Shown here piece after piece: positions 5,970 through 12,854 of a stretch of 14,503 bases of DNA. The DNA is from Syntrophaceae bacterium PtaB.Bin038. GTDB taxonomy: Bacteria > Desulfobacterota > Syntrophia > Syntrophales > UBA2192. Within the stretch, counting starts at the first letter, position 1. Each line of letters opens with the position of its first letter. A program made the translations under genes and the position numbers. The DNA is taken from positions 1 to 14,503 of the forward strand of contig MVQS01000104.1 of assembly GCA_002067855.1 (NCBI GenBank), written 5' to 3'. The notes under the pieces are model-generated. The model saw nothing but the letters and a program-made list of their open reading frames with translations, was not told the origin of the DNA and searched no databases.

Positions 5970-6917
5970 TTACCAGGGCTGCAGGCACTCGACCTTGTTC
6001 AGGAGGATCTCCCACTCCCGGTGGACCTGCTTCTGGATTTTCTCGATATCGGCAGGCGTCAAATGGCGGAACCGCCCCTGCAGTTTCAGGTAGTCCTCGA
6101 CGGGTCGGAGCTTCTCGGGAACCTCCATGGTGAGCCGGTACTTCCCGTTCTCGACTTCGTACAGGGGGAAGACCCCCGTCTCGACGGCGAGACGCCCCAT
6201 CTTGATGGTGATCTCCGAGGCGCAGCGCCAGCCCGTGGGGCACATGGAGAAGACGTGGATGTAGGCCGGCCCCCTCACGGCCGCGGCCTTCTTCACCTTG
6301 TTGATCAGGTCGATGGGGTAGCTCGGGCAAGCCGTGGCCACGTAGGGCACCTTGTGGGCCACCATGATCTCGGGAACGTTCTTCTTCCACGTCCGCTGGC
6401 CGGGAATGGCCTCGCCCGCGGGTGAGGTCGTCGTGGCCGCCATGAAGGGGGTGGCGCTCGAGCGCTGAATGCCCGTGTTCATGTAGGCCTCGTTGTCGAG
6501 GCAGAAGAAGATCATGTCGTGGCCGCGCTCCATGGCGCCAGAGAGGGCCTGCAGGCCGATGTCGCAGGTTCCGCCGTCGCCCGCCACGGCGATGGTCTTC
6601 ACGTAGCGGTCGGCGATCCGGCCCTTTCGCCGGAGGGCCTTGAGCGCCGCTTCCACACCGGAGCCGACGGCTGCGGCGTTCTCGAAGGCGACGTGGACGT
6701 AGGGGACCTCCCAGGCCGACTGGGGGTAGCCCGAGGAGATGATCTCCATGCAGCCCGTGGCGTTGGCCACGACCACGTCGTCGCCGAGGGCCTTGAGGAT
6801 ATGACGAAGCGCGAGCACCTCGCCGCAGCCCTGGCAGGCCCGGTGGCCGGCGCTGAAGTATTCCTTCCGGTCGACGAGCTTCGGCGCAAAGATCTCGAAA
6901 TTCTGCACTTGGTTCAT
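5970..6917 (-). CDS. porB: Pyruvate:ferredoxin oxidoreductase, beta subunit
   Basis: A 315-residue thiamine-diphosphate subunit. The TPP motif runs from GDGG (113-116) to DNEAYMNTG (141-149). The proximal [4Fe-4S] ligands are Cys28 and Cys31 (ACQGCGE), Cys56 (NATGCME) and Cys226 (SMCPTGW). The stretch ANATGCMEIISSGYPQSAW followed by HVAFENAAA is typical of pyruvate-type enzymes, unlike the GxGC/HGRA pattern of 2-oxoglutarate (Kor) enzymes, so pyruvate is the favoured substrate, although other 2-oxoacids cannot be excluded. The ATG overlaps the porA stop (TAATG) and AGGGA lies just upstream; the longer open frame to its right is only porA in another frame. With the alpha subunit it forms the catalytic centre that cleaves pyruvate plus CoA to acetyl-CoA and CO2, or runs in reverse. 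Confidence 0.93.
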   Translation of the reverse strand: MNQVQNFEIFAPKLVDRKEYFSAGHRACQGCGEVLALRHILKALGDDVVVANATGCMEIISSGYPQSAWEVPYVHVAFENAAAVGSGVEAALKALRRKGRIADRYVKTIAVAGDGGTCDIGLQALSGAMERGHDMIFFCLDNEAYMNTGIQRSSATPFMAATTTSPAGEAIPGQRTWKKNVPEIMVAHKVPYVATACPSYPIDLINKVKKAAAVRGPAYIHVFSMCPTGWRCASEITIKMGRLAVETGVFPLYEVENGKYRLTMEVPEKLRPVEDYLKLQGRFRHLTPADIEKIQKQVHREWEILLNKVECLQPW

Positions 6918-8080
6918 TATTCCCTCACTCCGTAAAATTCGAAGGGTTCGTCTTTTTTCTTCTTGGCCAGGTCGAACATGTTCACGAAATCCCCCACGGT
7001 CAGGTCCCGCCCGCCGAGTCCCGCGATGACGTTGAGGATCCTGGGCCGTTTCTTCTCGCCGTACAGGATCGACTTGACGTCCGTGGCCACGGGGCCCCCT
7101 GCGCCGCCCGTGGAGATCGCGCGGTCCATGACGATGAGGGTCTTGCAGCCCGCGACGGCGGCCTTGATCTCCTCGACCGGAAAGGGCCTCCAGAGGCGCA
7201 GCTTCACGAGCCCTACCTTGCGGCCCGCTTTCCTCATCTCGTCCACGGCGGTGGCCGCCGTCTCGCCCATCGAGCCCATGGTGAGCATGAGGGTGTCGGC
7301 GTCCTTGGCCCTGTATGTCTCGACGACGTTGTACTTGCGTCCGAAGCGCTTGGCCCACTCGGCAAAGACCCTCGTGACGACCTTCTTGGAGCCCCGCAGG
7401 GCTTCCTCCTTGGCCTTCACGGTCTCCGCGTAGGTGTCGGGCATGGCGAAGCAGCCCATGGAGATCGGGTTGTCCGGATGGAGCTGCGCGAAGGGCTTTC
7501 TCGGCGGCAGGAATTTCGCCACCTCGGCCTGGCTGGGGAACTCGAGGGGCTCGATCATGTGGGTGAGCTGGAAGCCGTCGATGTTTACGACACAGGGCAG
7601 CATCACCTCGGGGTCCTCGGCGATCTTGAAGGACATGATCGACAGGTCGATCGCCTCCTGGCCGTTTTCGGTGAAGAGGCAGATCCAGCCGCTGTCCCGC
7701 TGGGGCATGATATCCGTGTGGTCGTTCCAGATGTTCAGCGGCCCCGAGACGGCGCGGTTGGCGTTGGCCATGCAGACGGGAAGCCGCATGGCGGACACGA
7801 TGGGCAGGATTTCGTGCATCAGCATGAGACCCTGGGAACTCGTCGCCGTGTAGGCACGGGCCCCGGCCGCCGACGCGCCGGCCAGGGCGCTGATGGCGGA
7901 GTGCTCGCTCTCGACGGTGATGAACTCGGCGTCGATGCGGCCGTCGTGGATGATATCCGCCATGTGCTCGGCGATGTGGGACTGCGGCGTGATCGGGTAG
8001 ACGGCCGCCACATCGATATTACAGAGCGCAACGGCCTCGGCCGCCGCAATGGCCACTTCCATTCCAACGCGTTTTCCCAT
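6917..8080 (-). CDS. porA: Pyruvate:ferredoxin oxidoreductase, alpha subunit
   Basis: A 387-residue protein of normal family length. The pyrimidine-binding domain shows VYPITPQSHIAE (residues 27-38) and the activating-glutamate region ITVESEHSAISALAGASAAG (54-73). TATSSQGLMLMHE (78-90) and the GPLNIWNDHTDIM substrate-side loop follow, all diagnostic of PorA. The C-terminal transketolase-type domain (residues about 255-370) contains MGSMGETA and RPFPVEEI. It sits in the order gamma-delta-alpha-beta with a 1-nt gap to porD and a 1-nt overlap with porB, so equimolar coupled translation of the core subunits is expected. No lesion is visible. Confidence 0.94.
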   Translation of the reverse strand: MGKRVGMEVAIAAAEAVALCNIDVAAVYPITPQSHIAEHMADIIHDGRIDAEFITVESEHSAISALAGASAAGARAYTATSSQGLMLMHEILPIVSAMRLPVCMANANRAVSGPLNIWNDHTDIMPQRDSGWICLFTENGQEAIDLSIMSFKIAEDPEVMLPCVVNIDGFQLTHMIEPLEFPSQAEVAKFLPPRKPFAQLHPDNPISMGCFAMPDTYAETVKAKEEALRGSKKVVTRVFAEWAKRFGRKYNVVETYRAKDADTLMLTMGSMGETAATAVDEMRKAGRKVGLVKLRLWRPFPVEEIKAAVAGCKTLIVMDRAISTGGAGGPVATDVKSILYGEKKRPRILNVIAGLGGRDLTVGDFVNMFDLAKKKKDEPFEFYGVRE

Positions 8081-8081
8081 C

Positions 8082-8390
8082 TTACTCCTCCTCCTCGCGC
8101 ATCACGATGGCGCCGGGCCAGCACTCATGGGCGCAGATCCCGCAGCCCTTGCAGTAGTCCAGATTCGCTTCGTAGAAGCCGTCCTGCGTCTCCTGAATGC
8201 ACCCTTCGGGGCAGAAGATGTAGCAGATCCCGCACTTGATGCACTTGGAATTGTCCCAAACGGGATGCTGGGACTTCCAGCTTCCGGTCTTGTAGTTTGC
8301 GGCGTTTCCCGCGGCGAAGACCATGCAGCCGGGGTTGAGCTCATGCCACTTCTCGGGCCACTTCTTCTGCTCTGTCTTTTTCTTTGCCAT
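8082..8390 (-). CDS. porD: Pyruvate:ferredoxin oxidoreductase, delta (2x[4Fe-4S] ferredoxin) subunit
   Basis: A 102-residue 8Fe ferredoxin subunit. The two cluster motifs are CIKCGICYIFCPEGC (Cys50/53/56/60) and CKGCGICAHECWPG (Cys80/83/86/90). Residues 1-40 are the PorD-specific extension, beginning with Lys-rich MAKKKTEQKK and then NPGCMVFAAGNAANYKTGSW. It carries electrons from the TPP centre in PorB to the outside acceptor. It lies 18 nt after porG and 1 nt before porA, with an acidic Glu-rich end. In the second motif the usual Cys-Pro is Cys-Trp-Pro, which keeps the four ligands. Confidence 0.93.
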   Translation of the reverse strand: MAKKKTEQKKWPEKWHELNPGCMVFAAGNAANYKTGSWKSQHPVWDNSKCIKCGICYIFCPEGCIQETQDGFYEANLDYCKGCGICAHECWPGAIVMREEEE

Positions 8391-8408
8391 ATCGGAACCT
8401 CTTGTCTG

Positions 8409-8963
8409 TCAGGCGGCTTTGGCGATTTTGAGTTCATTGAACGCCCGCTTCATGGCGGACATGTTCTTCGAGGCCACGCGGCCGAAACGGTGCTCCAAGG
8501 GAGACTTCAGGGAGGTCAGGCCGAGTACCCCCGTCGCCTTGAGGACGGCCCCGAGCATGGTCGTGTTCGTGATCGGTACGCCAAGCTCTTCGCGGGCGAT
8601 GCGGGTTGCATCGACGGTGAACAGCTTCCCCTTGTAATTCAGCTTCTTGCGAATCTCCTCAGGGGACTTGGACGTGTTGATGATCAGGATTCCCCCGGGC
8701 TTGAGCCCGTCGGTGACGGGAACAAGGCCCACGAGGCTGGGGTCGAGGACGACGACCACATCGGGCTGATAGATCCCCGAACGGATCTTGATGGGCTTGT
8801 CGGATATGCGGTTGAAGGCCATGACGGGAGCGCCGCGGCGCTCCGGCCCGAATGCCGGGAACCCCTGGGCATATTTCCCCGCCTCGATCGCCGCCAGGGC
8901 GATCATTTCAACGGACGTAACGGCACCCTGGCCGCCTCTTCCATGCCATCGGATCTCGATCAT
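8409..8963 (-). CDS. porG: Pyruvate:ferredoxin oxidoreductase, gamma subunit
   Basis: A 184-residue gamma subunit of the 2-oxoacid oxidoreductase family. It begins MIEIRWHGRGGQGAVTSVEM, with the family's GRGGQG loop at residues 8-13. It continues with the conserved GFPAFGPERRGAPVMAFNRIS block (34-54) and the DPSL/GGILIIN core near residues 75-95. It is first in the operon; its ATG at 8963 has GGGGGAGAAT about 6 nt upstream. The divergent transport gene starts 232 nt away. The gamma subunit binds CoA in characterised enzymes. Confidence 0.93.
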   Translation of the reverse strand: MIEIRWHGRGGQGAVTSVEMIALAAIEAGKYAQGFPAFGPERRGAPVMAFNRISDKPIKIRSGIYQPDVVVVLDPSLVGLVPVTDGLKPGGILIINTSKSPEEIRKKLNYKGKLFTVDATRIAREELGVPITNTTMLGAVLKATGVLGLTSLKSPLEHRFGRVASKNMSAMKRAFNELKIAKAA

Positions 8964-9037
8964 CGGTGATTCTCCCCCGGAAAGATTTGCGTCGTCAGTA
9001 AAAAGGGATGGGCGGAATTAAATATTACAGAAAATTT

Positions 9038-9066
9038 CCCATATCCGAATCGGGATTGCCTGTCAA
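9038..9066 (-). promoter_or_regulatory. Candidate promoter of the por operon
   Basis: On the minus strand a perfect TTGACA (complement of 9061-9066) is followed after 17 nt by TATGGG (complement of 9038-9043). The -10 box is only partly consensus, which would suit an activated promoter. The leader to porG would be about 70 nt. Confidence 0.45.
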
Positions 9067-9131
9067 TATCAAATTGCCAACTTTCCATATGTTTTTCGCC
9101 CCTTGACGCGCGTGCCGACGTGGGGGAACAG

Positions 9132-9143
9132 CACTCCGGAGTG
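9132..9143. repeat. 12-bp perfect palindrome in the por/permease divergent region
   Basis: CACTCCGGAGTG is fully self-complementary and lies directly before a TATAAG (9146-9151) that could be the -10 of the rightward permease gene. I found no good -35 at normal spacing for it. A dimeric regulator site is possible but speculative. Confidence 0.3.
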
Positions 9144-9195
9144 GATATAAGACCCTGTTTTGTGTTACCTTTTCCCCTCTGGCCGGAGAAACGGG

Positions 9196-9996
9196 ATGAG
9201 CTTCCTCATTGGTTTGATTGCCGGGATCTTCGGAGGCCTCGTGGGGCTGGGCGGCGGGGTGGTCATGGTCCCTCTGATGACCCGGTTTATGGCCCTTGCG
9301 CAGGCCCGCGCCCACGGCACGAGCCTTGCCGTCGTTGTCGTGGGCGGTTTGTCCGGGGCTTTCGCCTATGCCCTGGAGGGGAGCGTCGACTACGGTGCTG
9401 CCCTTATCCTGGCCGTCACGGCGTCCGCCACGGCCCGGATGGGCGCCCATTACTGTTCGGTCCTGCCCGAATGGAGGCTGAAGCGGCACTTCGGGTGCAT
9501 CCTGGTGGCGACTGCCTTCCTTCTTGTCGTGAAACCCTATCTGGAATTCCTGGCCGTCTTTTCGCTCACCGGCTGGGCTGCCGCTGCCGCCCTTGCGGCC
9601 ACGGGCCTCGCGACGGGATTCATCGCGGGGCTGCTGGGCGTCGGCGGCGGGGCTTTCCTGATTGCGGGGATGGTGATCTTCGTCGGTATGAGCCAGCACA
9701 TCGCCCAGGGAAGTTCCCTGCTGAGCATGGTGCCGGCGGCGGCCGTCGGGGCATGGGCCCACTGGCGCCGCGGCAACGTCGAGGCGGCCATCCTGCCGGG
9801 CCTTGCGTCCGGAATCCTCTTCGGGGCCTTCCTGGGGGGCGTTGTCGCCAACTACCTTCCGGAGCAGACCCTGAGGTTCATCTTCGCGATCGTGCTGACC
9901 CGGCTGGGGGTGGCCCTGATCCGGAAAAACCTGGGCCAGGAGAAAAATGAATCCTGCGAAACGCAAGGCGAGCGGGATGTTCCTCTTCGCAAATAG
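9196..9996 (+). CDS. TSUP-family (TauE/SafE, DUF81) membrane permease
   Basis: A 266-residue integral membrane protein with two internally similar halves. Each begins with the glycine-rich family motif: GLIAGIFGGLVGLGGGVVMV at residues 5-24 and GFIAGLLGVGGGAFLI at about 141-156. The stretches between are strongly hydrophobic and consistent with seven or eight transmembrane helices. The family exports or imports sulfite, sulfoacetate and similar organic anions; the substrate here cannot be told. The ATG at 9196 is chosen over one at 9160 because GGAG lies 8 nt upstream and the membrane segment begins at once. It is transcribed away from the por operon and converges on recR, with a shared hairpin in between, so it appears to be a single-gene unit. 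Confidence 0.88.
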   Translation: MSFLIGLIAGIFGGLVGLGGGVVMVPLMTRFMALAQARAHGTSLAVVVVGGLSGAFAYALEGSVDYGAALILAVTASATARMGAHYCSVLPEWRLKRHFGCILVATAFLLVVKPYLEFLAVFSLTGWAAAAALAATGLATGFIAGLLGVGGGAFLIAGMVIFVGMSQHIAQGSSLLSMVPAAAVGAWAHWRRGNVEAAILPGLASGILFGAFLGGVVANYLPEQTLRFIFAIVLTRLGVALIRKNLGQEKNESCETQGERDVPLRK

Positions 9997-10003
9997 ATAG
10001 AAA

Positions 10004-10048
10004 GATCCCCCTCTTTCCTCCTTTTATAAAGGGGGAGCAAGGGGGATT
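10004..10048. terminator. C-rich/G-rich palindromic terminator between the permease gene and recR
   Basis: ATCCCCC (10005-10011) pairs with GGGGGAT (10041-10047), and an inner stem centred on CCTTTTATAAAGG (10020-10032) continues outward with a G-T wobble. It lies between two converging genes and probably terminates both. The pattern resembles palindromes dispersed in many deltaproteobacterial genomes (from memory). Confidence 0.65.
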
Positions 10049-10060
10049 TGATTCAGCCGA

Positions 10061-10660
10061 TCACATCCCCCTCCGGTGTTCCATCGCCTTGGCCAGCGTC
10101 ATCTTGTCCGTGTAGCGCAAATCGCCGCCCACGGGGACCCCGAGGGCGATCCGCGTGACCTCGACCCCCTTTCCCCTGAGTAGCCGCATGATCAGCAGGG
10201 CCGTCGATTCCCCCTGGACGCTGGGGTTGGTGGCTACGATGACCTCGCGGATGCCGCCGCGCTCCAGGCGCTCGCCAAGCTCGCGGATCCGGATCTGGTC
10301 CGGGCCGATCCCGTCCAGGGGAGCCAGGGCCCCGTGGAGGACATGATAGGTGCCCCGGAAACAGCCGCTCTCCTCGATGGCGGTGAGCGAGTCCGGGTCC
10401 TCGACGACGCAGATGCGCTCCCGGTCCCGGACCGGGTCGCTGCAGATCGAACAGAGTTCGCCCTCGGCCAGGTTGAAGCAGACCGAGCAGAAACGGATCT
10501 TTTCCTTCACCTCGACGATGCTCTCGGCGAGCTTCTTCGCCTCCTCGTCGGACCCTCTCAGGATGAACATGGCGAGGCGCGTGGCCGTCTTCTCCCCGAT
10601 GCCCGGCAGGCGGCCGAGTTCCTGGATGAGTCGCTGGATGGGCGCTGCGTATCCCGTCAT
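10061..10660 (-). CDS. recR: Recombination mediator RecR
   Basis: A 199-residue protein of standard RecR length. Domains in order: an N-terminal helix-hairpin-helix (LPGIGEKTATRLA, residues 18-30), the Cys4 zinc finger (Cys58/61/70/73), a Toprim domain from about residue 81 (ICVVEDPDSLTAIEESG) through the HVLHGALAPLDGIGP stretch, and a C-terminal Walker-B-like region ending in a GGDLRYTDKMTLAKAM signature. With RecF/RecO it loads RecA on gapped DNA. It starts 13 nt after ybaB and is the last gene of the ffs-dnaX-ybaB-recR block. Confidence 0.97.
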   Translation of the reverse strand: MTGYAAPIQRLIQELGRLPGIGEKTATRLAMFILRGSDEEAKKLAESIVEVKEKIRFCSVCFNLAEGELCSICSDPVRDRERICVVEDPDSLTAIEESGCFRGTYHVLHGALAPLDGIGPDQIRIRELGERLERGGIREVIVATNPSVQGESTALLIMRLLRGKGVEVTRIALGVPVGGDLRYTDKMTLAKAMEHRRGM

Positions 10661-10673
10661 GGCAGGAGCCCTC

Positions 10674-10982
10674 TCACATCATCCCGGGCAGCTTCATCCC
10701 GCCGGTGACCTTCGCCATCTCCGCCGAGGCCATCTCCTGGGCCTTGCGCACCCCTTCGCTCACCGCCGCCACGATGAGATCCTGCAGCATCTCCACGTCG
10801 TCGGGGTTTACGACGTCCTTCTCGATCCGGATCGACACAAGCTCGAACTTGCCGTTGACAACGGCCGTCACCATCCCGCCGCCGGCGGTCGCTTCCACCG
10901 TTTTCGAGGCGAGCTCCTCCTGGACCTTCGCCATTTTCTCCTGAAGCTTCTGCGCCTGCTTCATCAGATTCTGGAAATTCAA
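10674..10982 (-). CDS. ybaB: YbaB/EbfC nucleoid-associated protein
   Basis: A 102-residue YbaB/EbfC DNA-binding protein that forms a tweezer-like dimer on DNA. It shows the family core: NLMKQAQKLQEKMAKVQEEL (residues 5-24), the GGGMVTAVVNGKFELVSIRI beta region, and the KDVVNPDDVEMLQDLIVAAV helix. It begins with TTG at 10982, encoding the first residue of MNFQNLMKQ. GGGAGGT lies about 8 nt upstream, and the downstream in-frame ATG (codon 7) would remove part of the conserved helix and has no such site. It follows dnaX by 93 nt and precedes recR. Confidence 0.95.
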   Translation of the reverse strand: MNFQNLMKQAQKLQEKMAKVQEELASKTVEATAGGGMVTAVVNGKFELVSIRIEKDVVNPDDVEMLQDLIVAAVSEGVRKAQEMASAEMAKVTGGMKLPGMM

Positions 10983-11030
10983 AACGACTACCTCCCAATC
11001 TGGTCTGTCTCGTCCATCCCGACTGTTTCG

Positions 11031-11054
11031 TCGCTGCCGCTACCGCGGCAGCGA
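11031..11054. repeat. 10-bp hairpin between dnaX and ybaB
   Basis: TCGCTGCCGC (11031-11040) and GCGGCAGCGA (11045-11054) are perfect complements around a TACC loop. There is no T-run on the transcribed strand, so it is not a classical terminator. An RNA-processing or mRNA-stability element within the dnaX-ybaB transcript is possible. Confidence 0.5.
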
Positions 11055-11075
11055 ACTTTCCGCCTTCTTGCCCTC

Positions 11076-12722
11076 TCACTTCTCCTTGACGATCACTTCC
11101 TGCACTTCAGCCCCTTCGAAGACATCCATGACCTTCTGGAGCAGCGGATGGTTCAGGGCCTCCCGGCGTGCATGGTTGGCGCGGTTCTGGTTCGGGCCGT
11201 TGGCCTCGCCGGGCCCGTTGTCGACCGTTTCCACGGCCAGGCGCACGGGCTGACCGAAGAACTCCCGGGCCGCCTCCTCGAGTTTTTCCCGCTGGGGTCT
11301 CTCGTCGAAGAAGTCGAGGAACAGGTAGCCCTTCGGGAACCCGATCCGCAGGGTCCCGTCGACAAACGCCACCAGCCTGCCCGGCTCGATTTTCGCCCAC
11401 AGGGGCTGGTTTTTCCTCTTGACGAACTGCTTGAACTCTCCCCAGCGGTCCTCTTCGCCCCGCGGGGACGGCTCCCTGACGGCGGGATCGTCGGCCGAGC
11501 GATCGATCCCCGTTCTTTCAGGGGGCGGGACATAGGGCTTCCCCGGGGCGGGGCGGGGGGCGCCGGGCCCCTGCCCGAGGCGCCTTTCGATCCCCTCCAT
11601 GCGGGAGAGGATCTCGTCGATGGGAATCAGGGGTTCCTGCCAGGCCATCTTGACAACCGTGAATTCCAGGACGAGCCTGGGGTTGACGCTCCTGCGAACC
11701 TCTTCCTCGCCGGCCATGAGCACATCGAGCAGCCGCTGCAGCGTCTCCTGCGAGGCGGGGGCGGCCTGCCGCCGAAGCTCGGCCGCCTCATGGTCGGGCA
11801 ATTCGAGCAGGTCCCCCCCGTCGCCCGTGATCTTGACGAGCAGCAGGTTTCGGAAATGGGTGAGCAGACGCTCGTAGAAAACTTTCAGGTCGGACCCGGC
11901 GTAGAAGGCCTCGTCGATAGTCCGGAGGCAGGCCGCGGCGTCCCGCGACAGGATGGCGCGGGACAGATCGAGGAGGTACCTCCGGTCGCCCATCCCCAGC
12001 AGGGCCTCCACGTCGGAGTCATGGATGTCGGTCCCGGCAAAGGAGATGGCCTGGTCGAGGATGCTCTGGGAATCGCGCAGGCTCCCCTCGCCGCCCTGGG
12101 CGATCCACGTGAGGGCCTGGTCGCTCACCGTGATGCCCTCCCCCTCGGCGATCTTGCGCAGGGTGGCCGTGATCTCCCTGAGGGAGATGCGCTTGAACTC
12201 GTAGCGCTGGCAGCGCGACAGGATCGTGGCGGGGATCTTGTGGGTCTCCGTGGTGGCGAAGACGAAGATGACGTGGGGCGGGGGCTCCTCGAGCGTCTTC
12301 AGCAGGGCGTTGAAGGCCTCCTTGGTAAGCATGTGCACCTCGTCGATGATGTAGATCTTGTAACGCGACGAGGAGGGGGAGAACTTCACGTTCTCCCTCA
12401 GCTCGCGGATCTCGTCGATTCCGCGGTTGGACGCGCCGTCGATCTCGTGGACGTCCATGGAGGAACCGTCCGTGATCTCCCGGCAATTCGGGCAGGCGTT
12501 GCAGGGTTTCTCGGTGGGTCCCTGCTCGCAGTTGAGGGCCTTGGCCAGGATGCGCGCGATCGACGTCTTGCCGACCCCACGGGGGCCGCTGAAGAGGAAG
12601 GCGTGGGCCACGCGGCCCAGGCGGATCGCATTGCGCAGGGTCGTGACCACGTGATCCTGCCCGACCACGTCCTCGAAGACCTGGGGTCTCCACTTTCTGG
12701 CTAGGACTACGTATTCCACCAT
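11076..12722 (-). CDS. dnaX: DNA polymerase III subunit gamma/tau
   Basis: A 548-residue clamp-loader ATPase. Walker A is GPRGVGKT (46-53), the zinc module is Cys65/74/77/80, Walker B is IIDEVH (125-130), and the Ser-Arg-Cys sensor/arginine finger is at 169-171. Domain III runs to about residue 370, followed by a Pro/Gly-rich linker (about 390-420) and a tau-type C-terminal region. It is shorter than E. coli DnaX (643 residues). I see no canonical A AAA AAG slippery sequence for making a separate gamma form. The gene lies 21 nt after the ffs RNA and heads the dnaX-ybaB-recR group; it probably shares the ffs transcript. The GGGACC before the ATG is a weak ribosome-binding site. Confidence 0.97.
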   Translation of the reverse strand: MVEYVVLARKWRPQVFEDVVGQDHVVTTLRNAIRLGRVAHAFLFSGPRGVGKTSIARILAKALNCEQGPTEKPCNACPNCREITDGSSMDVHEIDGASNRGIDEIRELRENVKFSPSSSRYKIYIIDEVHMLTKEAFNALLKTLEEPPPHVIFVFATTETHKIPATILSRCQRYEFKRISLREITATLRKIAEGEGITVSDQALTWIAQGGEGSLRDSQSILDQAISFAGTDIHDSDVEALLGMGDRRYLLDLSRAILSRDAAACLRTIDEAFYAGSDLKVFYERLLTHFRNLLLVKITGDGGDLLELPDHEAAELRRQAAPASQETLQRLLDVLMAGEEEVRRSVNPRLVLEFTVVKMAWQEPLIPIDEILSRMEGIERRLGQGPGAPRPAPGKPYVPPPERTGIDRSADDPAVREPSPRGEEDRWGEFKQFVKRKNQPLWAKIEPGRLVAFVDGTLRIGFPKGYLFLDFFDERPQREKLEEAAREFFGQPVRLAVETVDNGPGEANGPNQNRANHARREALNHPLLQKVMDVFEGAEVQEVIVKEK

Positions 12723-12743
12723 GGTCCCGGTGTTTCATAAGGA

Positions 12744-12840
12744 TAGCCGGGCTTGCCGTAGCACACGACGGTTCTTGCTACCGCTGCTTCCTTCCGGACC
12801 TGACGGGGTTCACAAGTCGGCGTTGCACGGGGCCCGGCTA
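12744..12840 (-). ncRNA. ffs: Signal recognition particle RNA, small (4.5S) type
   Basis: The ends TAGCCGGGC and GCCCGGCTA form a perfect 9-bp closing stem. The apical part holds the invariant CAGGTCCGGAAGGAAGCAG, with the GGAA tetraloop and the asymmetric-loop bases bound by Ffh, followed by GGTAGCAAG. At about 97 nt it is a small bacterial SRP RNA without an Alu domain. Its position before dnaX matches many bacteria. Confidence 0.95.
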
Positions 12841-12848
12841 TCGTTTTC

Positions 12849-12854
12849 ACTATA
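12849..12854 (-). promoter_or_regulatory. Candidate -10 box of ffs
   Basis: TATAGT (complement of 12849-12854) lies 8 nt before the first base of the SRP RNA and overlaps the stop codon of the threonine-synthase-like gene. I see no good -35 at 16-18 nt, so the promoter is only partly supported. Confidence 0.45.

Noticed and set aside
9025..9966. 313-residue frame on the minus strand opposite the TSUP permease
   Set aside because: It is low-complexity, hydrophilic and Gly/Arg/Pro-rich; the plus-strand frame has clear membrane helices and family motifs.
11400..11430. A-rich stretch (GGAAAAACC on the minus strand) in dnaX as a programmed frameshift site
   Set aside because: It does not match the A AAA AAG slippery heptamer, and no downstream stimulatory hairpin with an early stop was evident.
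10350..12704. 784-residue open frame on the plus strand opposite dnaX and recR
   Set aside because: It is antisense to two well-conserved genes, has a composition typical of GC-rich shadow frames and shows no recognisable domain.
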